From IMG/VR virus record IMGVR_UViG_3300049215_000074, positions 1 to 23,148 of that record: DNA of 23,148 nucleotides, one strand, 5' to 3'. How positions within the stretch are numbered: position 1 is the first letter of the stretch; every line of letters begins with the position of its first letter. The position numbers were made by a program, and so were the translations under genes. A model generated the notes under the pieces. The model worked only from the letters and a program-made list of their open reading frames with translations. It made no database searches and had not been told where the DNA came from. The DNA comes from a virus. This document shows positions 19,804 to 23,148 of the stretch, piece after piece.

Positions 19804-20700
19804 ATGATGTATTCGAACAGATTCATCGCGTCTTTGAAAGTCGGGGGCAAGGTCCTCCGCGAACAGTCCGGGGCCGTATCGCTCCCCTTCGGCAGTGAGT
19901 ACGAAATCCTGCTCAAGAACCTCAACTCCCGCCGGGCCATGTGCAAAGTCACCATCGACGGTGTGGACGCAACCGAGGGCACCAAGCTTATCCTGCCCGC
20001 GAACGGATCGCTTACACTCGAACGTTTCATCAAGAACGGAAATCTCAAGGCAGGCAACCGGTTCAAGTTTATCGAGCGCACAAGCCAGATCGAGGATCAT
20101 CGGGGTATCAAGGAAGACGACGGCCTGATCCGGGTCGAGTTCTGGGCTGAGAAAGAAGTCTTGGACGTTCCGGTCGTCCGACATCACTACTATGACGAGT
20201 GGCATCCGCGCAGAAGGTATTACTGGGATGACTATCCTTGGTACCCGTACAACAAACCGTCCATTATTTGGACTTGCAGCGGGTTGGGGTCTTCTGCTCA
20301 GTCAGGAAATGTCGGAAACGCGCAGATAACAACAACAACCGGTGGAATTTCCGGCCAGTCTCGCGGGTCTGGTCATAATTTTCTGAGATCAGCCCAAAGG
20401 TCTCTAGGTGAGTCTCAAAGCTTCCACTGCATGGCCATGAACTGCGCGGCCCCTCCGAATGACGCCGGAATCACCGTCGCTGGCTCCAAGAGCAACCAAG
20501 AGTTCCAGAGTTCTTGGGGATTTGAGACCGAATCAAATAGCCAAGTCATTGTTCTTCAATTACGTGGGGTAGTCGGCGGGGACCCGGTCAAGAAAGCCGT
20601 GACCGTGGACTTCAAACCAACCTGCCCGACTTGTGGAAAAGTCAACAAGATTTCCCATCAATTTTGCTCAAATTGTGGAACAAATTTACACACGATCTAA
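19804..20700 (+). CDS. Hypothetical protein with C-terminal zinc ribbon
   Basis: 298 residues, ATG 19804 after AAAGGAAAATC (a second ATG follows). N-terminal 110 residues are beta-rich (EILLKNLNSRRAMCKVTIDGVDATEG...), then Tyr/Trp/Arg-rich and Ser/Gly-rich segments, then a rubredoxin-type zinc ribbon C274-C277/C288-C291. The N-terminal pattern is one I associate with uncharacterised bacterial and phage proteins; function unknown. Repeat copy 13 lies inside the gene and encodes PSIIWT. Confidence 0.7.
   Translation: MMYSNRFIASLKVGGKVLREQSGAVSLPFGSEYEILLKNLNSRRAMCKVTIDGVDATEGTKLILPANGSLTLERFIKNGNLKAGNRFKFIERTSQIEDHRGIKEDDGLIRVEFWAEKEVLDVPVVRHHYYDEWHPRRRYYWDDYPWYPYNKPSIIWTCSGLGSSAQSGNVGNAQITTTTGGISGQSRGSGHNFLRSAQRSLGESQSFHCMAMNCAAPPNDAGITVAGSKSNQEFQSSWGFETESNSQVIVLQLRGVVGGDPVKKAVTVDFKPTCPTCGKVNKISHQFCSNCGTNLHTI
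20259..20273 (-). repeat. Dispersed 15-nt hairpin repeat, copy 13 (A form, reverse, in a gene)
   Basis: GTCCATTATTTGGAC on the given strand, read as part of PSIIWT between the Tyr/Trp-rich and Ser/Gly-rich parts of the protein. Confidence 0.9.
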
Positions 20701-20715
20701 AAATTGTGGTATAAT
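20686..20715 (+). promoter_or_regulatory. Extended -10 promoter with TTACAC -35
   Basis: TGGTATAAT at 20707-20715 is an extended -10, with TTACAC at 20686-20691, 18 nt from TATAAT. It lies just after a stop codon and about 140 nt before the next gene. The transcript would have a long leader in which 20816-20839 (GCGG...CCGC) can fold. Confidence 0.6.
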
Positions 20716-20857
20716 ATATTTGAGTCTGGAACAAGGTGTGGTAAGACGGACTCTCGATAAATGTCCTGTGCCACAGTCTCTGGCGAGCTTGAGGAAGAAG
20801 CACGTTGACCTTATGCGGTATTCCAAAGGGAAATCCGCAAAAGTTTAGGAGAAAACA

Positions 20858-21031
20858 ATGGCAGAAAAATGGATTCAGAAAGCAACGAAGAAGATGGAGA
20901 AGAAGGGAACAACGGGGGCCTTCGGTAAGGCCACCGAGAAGAAGATTGCCGCCGGTAAGAAGGCTGGTGGTCTCCAAGAGAAACGAGCCATATTTGCCCA
21001 GAACATGAAGAAGATTGCAAAAGGCAAGTAA
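20858..21031 (+). CDS. Small lysine-rich protein, 57 residues
   Basis: MAEKWIQKATKKMEKKG..., ending KKIAKGK; ATG 20858 after TTTAGGAGAAAACA (strong site). About 30% Lys, with a Gly/Ala-rich middle. The MAEKWIQ start is one I recall from short basic phage proteins without known function; DNA binding is a guess. TAA overlaps the next ATG. Confidence 0.7.
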   Translation: MAEKWIQKATKKMEKKGTTGAFGKATEKKIAAGKKAGGLQEKRAIFAQNMKKIAKGK

Positions 21032-21258
21032 TGCAGGAATCCCTGCCCATCCACCACTCGGAGCAGATTCACTGGGCATCCTACGACCCAGAAACCCAAG
21101 AGTTGCACTTGACTCTGAACGACCGTAGAAAGCATGGCTACTCCCCGGTCCCGCAGAAAGTTGTGAACGGGCTTGTCCGGGCAAAAAGTCACGGAGATTT
21201 CTTCCACAAGAATATCCGGAACAACACAAATTACCGATACCACGGAAAGGTAGAATAA
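21031..21258 (+). CDS. KTSC-domain protein
   Basis: 75 residues that fit the KTSC domain along their whole length: IHWASYDPETQELHLTL, then a GYSPVPQKVVNGLVRAKSHGDFFHKNIRNNYxY-type half with the S-x-G-x-F-F...I-R pattern. KTSC domains occur in bacteria and phages, often fused to or beside lysyl-tRNA synthetase or RNA-related genes; their role is not settled. TAATG overlaps with both neighbours point to a coupled set of three genes. Confidence 0.8.
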   Translation: MQESLPIHHSEQIHWASYDPETQELHLTLNDRRKHGYSPVPQKVVNGLVRAKSHGDFFHKNIRNNTNYRYHGKVE

Positions 21259-21572
21259 TGAAACGATACGTCGCTCTTTTTGCGGGTCTCGTGCTCTCAG
21301 CTTCGCTTGTAGCGCAAACTTCCGCGCCGGTTGTGCCGGAAGCTTTGGCTTTGAGATTTTTTAAGGCTCAATCGCAGTCACAGTCTGCCCGAACTGCTTT
21401 GGAGCAGACCCCACAGTGGAAAGATGCACAGGCCAAACAAGCGGTTTTAGACTCGGTGATTAACGAATTTGTTGCGTTATGCGGAAATCAATTCCATCCG
21501 CAACTTAACGACAAGGGCGACCCGGTTTGCGTAGAAAACCCCAAACCGGCTAAGGTTCCAGAAAAGAAATAA
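21258..21572 (+). CDS. Secreted or periplasmic small protein
   Basis: 104 residues with a clear signal peptide: MKRYVALFAGLVLSASLVAQ, likely cleaved near VAQ or TSA (about residues 19-23). The mature part is helical and Gln/Ala-rich, ends KPAKVPEKK, with two Cys (CGNQF, VCVEN) that could form a disulfide in the periplasm. No lipobox. Family unknown; a periplasmic role in lysis or exclusion is conceivable. Confidence 0.65.
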   Translation: MKRYVALFAGLVLSASLVAQTSAPVVPEALALRFFKAQSQSQSARTALEQTPQWKDAQAKQAVLDSVINEFVALCGNQFHPQLNDKGDPVCVENPKPAKVPEKK

Positions 21573-21653
21573 GTTCGGCTCGGCGTATATGCCTCCTTTC
21601 CGCCGAAGCCACCGGGGCAGGCAGTCAACTACCTCCTATAAGTCCTGCCCCGG

Positions 21654-21721
21654 AGTAAAGTTTGCTCCTAGGTTGAGCAATAGCAGGCCGTCTTCTGACG
21701 AGTTCGATTCCGCCGTTTACT
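21654..21721 (+). tRNA. tRNA remnant
   Basis: AGTAAAG pairs with GTTTACT at 6 of 7 positions; D-arm GCTC, CTAGGTT, GAGC is perfect; a TTCGATT T-loop is in place. The T-stem and anticodon arm do not pair and there is no CCA. It is probably a decayed tRNA, far from the main array. Confidence 0.35.
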
Positions 21722-21883
21722 AGCCCTAAACCGCCGAAAAGATTGTTTTAGCAGGTGGAAAGAACGGTCTGGATGAAACCAAAGACGATTTCTTTGGTGA
21801 GTAGTCTGATCGACCCTACCGCCGGGCAACGCTATTACAACCATCCGAGGCTGATGGCCTGCTCTCTTTACCCATCCAAATTC

Positions 21884-21898
21884 GTCCGAATAATGGAC
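21884..21898 (+). repeat. Dispersed 15-nt hairpin repeat, copy 14 (G form)
   Basis: GTCCGAATAATGGAC, 11 nt before the ATG at 21910. The upstream flank CCATCC-AAATTC matches copy 1. Confidence 0.9.
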
Positions 21899-21909
21899 CG
21901 AGGAACTGA

Positions 21910-22419
21910 ATGCCGATACAATCTACCGTAGACCCGTTTGGAAAAGACTTCTCACACCTCCGTTCCTTTCCTGATTACGTCCTCCTAGACATTGCCCGCA
22001 ACGGGTCTGCCCAACACGACTATCGTCTATTATCCGTCGAAATCCTTCAGGGAAGAAAATCCCCGAAGATCAACCACCCCGACATTCAGGACTTGGTCCG
22101 CGAGTTGGAGATCGAACTGGACGGGATTGAGTTCGAGCATCCGGCCCCCTCCGGCGCGTTGACAGCCTCGGTGACGACGAAGACTATGGCGGAGGATGTA
22201 GAGGTTATCGATAACACGAAGGTAGTGTTCGGTGAGCCTGTTATCGAGATGCTGGAGGAACTTTCCAAAAATCCCTTGGTCACTGAAAATCTGAAAGCAG
22301 ACGGGTTGGTGATCGATAAAGAAGCGATTAAGCAATTAAGAGAAGACCTCACTGTACCGGCCAAGCCCAAAAAGACCCGCAAACCAAAGGAACCTGTTGA
22401 TGCTCCCCAACCAGAATAA
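21910..22419 (+). CDS. Hypothetical protein, 169 residues
   Basis: ATG 21910 after CCGAGGAACTGA. Acidic and helical, with a basic Pro/Lys-rich tail (PAKPKKTRKPKEP). No membrane segment or catalytic motif; no family recognised. Overlaps the histidine phosphatase gene by 20 nt. Confidence 0.65.
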   Translation: MPIQSTVDPFGKDFSHLRSFPDYVLLDIARNGSAQHDYRLLSVEILQGRKSPKINHPDIQDLVRELEIELDGIEFEHPAPSGALTASVTTKTMAEDVEVIDNTKVVFGEPVIEMLEELSKNPLVTENLKADGLVIDKEAIKQLREDLTVPAKPKKTRKPKEPVDAPQPE

Positions 22420-23029
22420 AGTGGTATGCTATGTCGTCAGACATGGCCAAACAATTTTGAACAAGGAGGGGCGCTTCAGAGGAAACGCCAATCCACCTCT
22501 TGATTCTGTAGGCATAGAGCAGGCTCATAAACTTGCCGAATTATTTAAAGATGTCCCTATATCCCATATTTTCTGCTCTGATAAACAGCGGGCCACCAAA
22601 ACAGCCGAAATCATCTCAGCGGCTAAAGGAGGTCCGGTTCACCAAACTGAGGCTCTCCGAGCACTGAACGTCGGCAGATTCAGCGGCCAAATCCGTAATG
22701 CCGAATCTGAAGCAGAACTTCAGTCCTATCTCGAAGACCCCAACTGTCGAATTCCGGGAGGAGAATCTCTGAATGATTTTCGAGCAAGGATTCTTCCCTG
22801 CCTGCAAGAGGCTATCGACCTTTACGAACAGTGCGGAGTTCCTCCGATGCTCGTAGCTCACAGCAGTGTCGTGCATGAAGTGTCTAACATAGCCACAGGC
22901 AATCATAAACTTATCCTCGTCGAACCCGGCGGGGCCATTGCAGTGTACGTGAACAACGGCAAGATCGACGCCGAACCAATTTTCAAACCTCTAAAAGCTT
23001 CTGGAAGCAACGCGAAGATTATAACCTAG
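22400..23029 (+). CDS. Histidine phosphatase (phosphoglycerate mutase-like)
   Basis: 209 residues from ATG 22400 (a TTG one codon earlier is possible). RHGQT at 14-18 gives the phospho-accepting H15; FRGNANPPLDSVGIEQAHKLAE, FCSDKQRATKTAE with the phosphate-binding Arg, and VAHSSVV with the second catalytic His complete the fold. The family removes phosphate from many substrates (sugar phosphates, alpha-ribazole phosphate, proteins); the substrate here is unknown. It is an enzyme among virion genes, so likely a phage accessory (moron-type) function. Confidence 0.85.
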   Translation: MLPNQNKVVCYVVRHGQTILNKEGRFRGNANPPLDSVGIEQAHKLAELFKDVPISHIFCSDKQRATKTAEIISAAKGGPVHQTEALRALNVGRFSGQIRNAESEAELQSYLEDPNCRIPGGESLNDFRARILPCLQEAIDLYEQCGVPPMLVAHSSVVHEVSNIATGNHKLILVEPGGAIAVYVNNGKIDAEPIFKPLKASGSNAKIIT

Positions 23030-23129
23030 AGCACCACTACGGTTTAAGGCAACACTATATTATACTCCTAACGCGCCTGCTAGGGCCTCGGGTTCAGATT
23101 TCACAAACCTCTCAAAATAAGGAAACACA

Positions 23130-23148
23130 ATGGCGAACACTAACACCG
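23130..23148 (+). CDS. Start of a gene cut by the window edge
   Basis: ATG 23130 after AATAAGGAAACACA (good site), reading MANTNT before the window ends. No function can be given. The 100-nt gap before it is A/T-rich in part (CTATATTATA at about 23053) and may hold a promoter. Confidence 0.5.

Larger units (their letters stand above)
21573..21909 (+). other. Structured non-coding region
   Basis: 337 nt without a convincing gene. It holds three strong hairpins: GGCTCGGCG with CGCCGAAGCC just after the stop; CCGGGGCAGG with CCTGCCCCGG (10 perfect bp, 21613-21652); and ACCAAAG with CTTTGGT near 21778-21800. A tRNA-like remnant (21654-21721) and repeat copy 14 also lie here. None has a T-run, so termination is possible but not shown. 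Confidence 0.6.

Noticed and set aside
20633-20848. ORF at 20633-20848
   Set aside because: Out of frame within the zinc-ribbon gene, crosses the promoter and leader, and has no ribosome site.
196-21898. The 15-nt repeats as a CRISPR array
   Set aside because: Copies are hundreds to thousands of bases apart, on both strands, with no unique spacers or cas genes.

Overview
The window is a piece of a double-stranded DNA bacteriophage (or prophage) genome. The evidence is a dense tRNA cluster followed by a one-strand run of virion genes in the usual packaging/head order: large terminase, portal, probable scaffold, major capsid protein. Many small proteins with no recognisable family are packed between them, often with ATGA or TAATG start/stop overlaps. 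No host gene was recognised. The host cannot be named from the sequence; promoters of the extended -10 type and ordinary Shine-Dalgarno sites point to a bacterium.

Layout. Positions 1-2923 hold about 20 tRNA or tRNA-like genes. Several are unusual: C at position 33, long variable arms on proline tRNAs, one apparently lacking a D-arm. Four small ORFs are wedged between tRNAs, starting 4-13 nt after a CCA end and mostly running into the next tRNA. At 559-842 there is a candidate circularly permuted tmRNA. Positions 2971-7117 carry small proteins, several of them putative virion or membrane proteins. The large terminase is at 7127-9196, two small genes and a tandem-repeat regulatory block at 9917-10005 follow, then the portal at 10315-12387, four small genes, and a scaffold-like protein at 13750-14901. 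The major capsid gene spans 14924-17637 and is broken by four group I introns, the first carrying a LAGLIDADG homing endonuclease. Joining the five exons restores exactly 324 codons. An HNH endonuclease with its own promoter follows, then a chain of overlapping small genes (18357-19730), a 298-residue zinc-ribbon protein, a KTSC-domain protein, a secreted protein, a structured non-coding stretch (21573-21909), a 169-residue protein, a histidine phosphatase, and the first codons of one more gene at the right edge.

The most unusual feature is a 15-nt hairpin sequence, GTCC(A/G)AATAATGGAC, present 14 times on both strands. It lies between genes, inside genes, at gene starts and stops, on both sides of the tRNA array, and as a stem-loop of two of the capsid-gene introns. 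It looks like a dispersed, possibly mobile or regulatory, RNA/DNA hairpin element.

The terminase, portal, scaffold and capsid proteins would build and fill the head. The introns and their endonuclease are selfish elements that must splice for a capsid to be made. The tRNA/tmRNA block would adjust translation during infection. All functional statements come from motifs and gene order read by eye; no database search was run.
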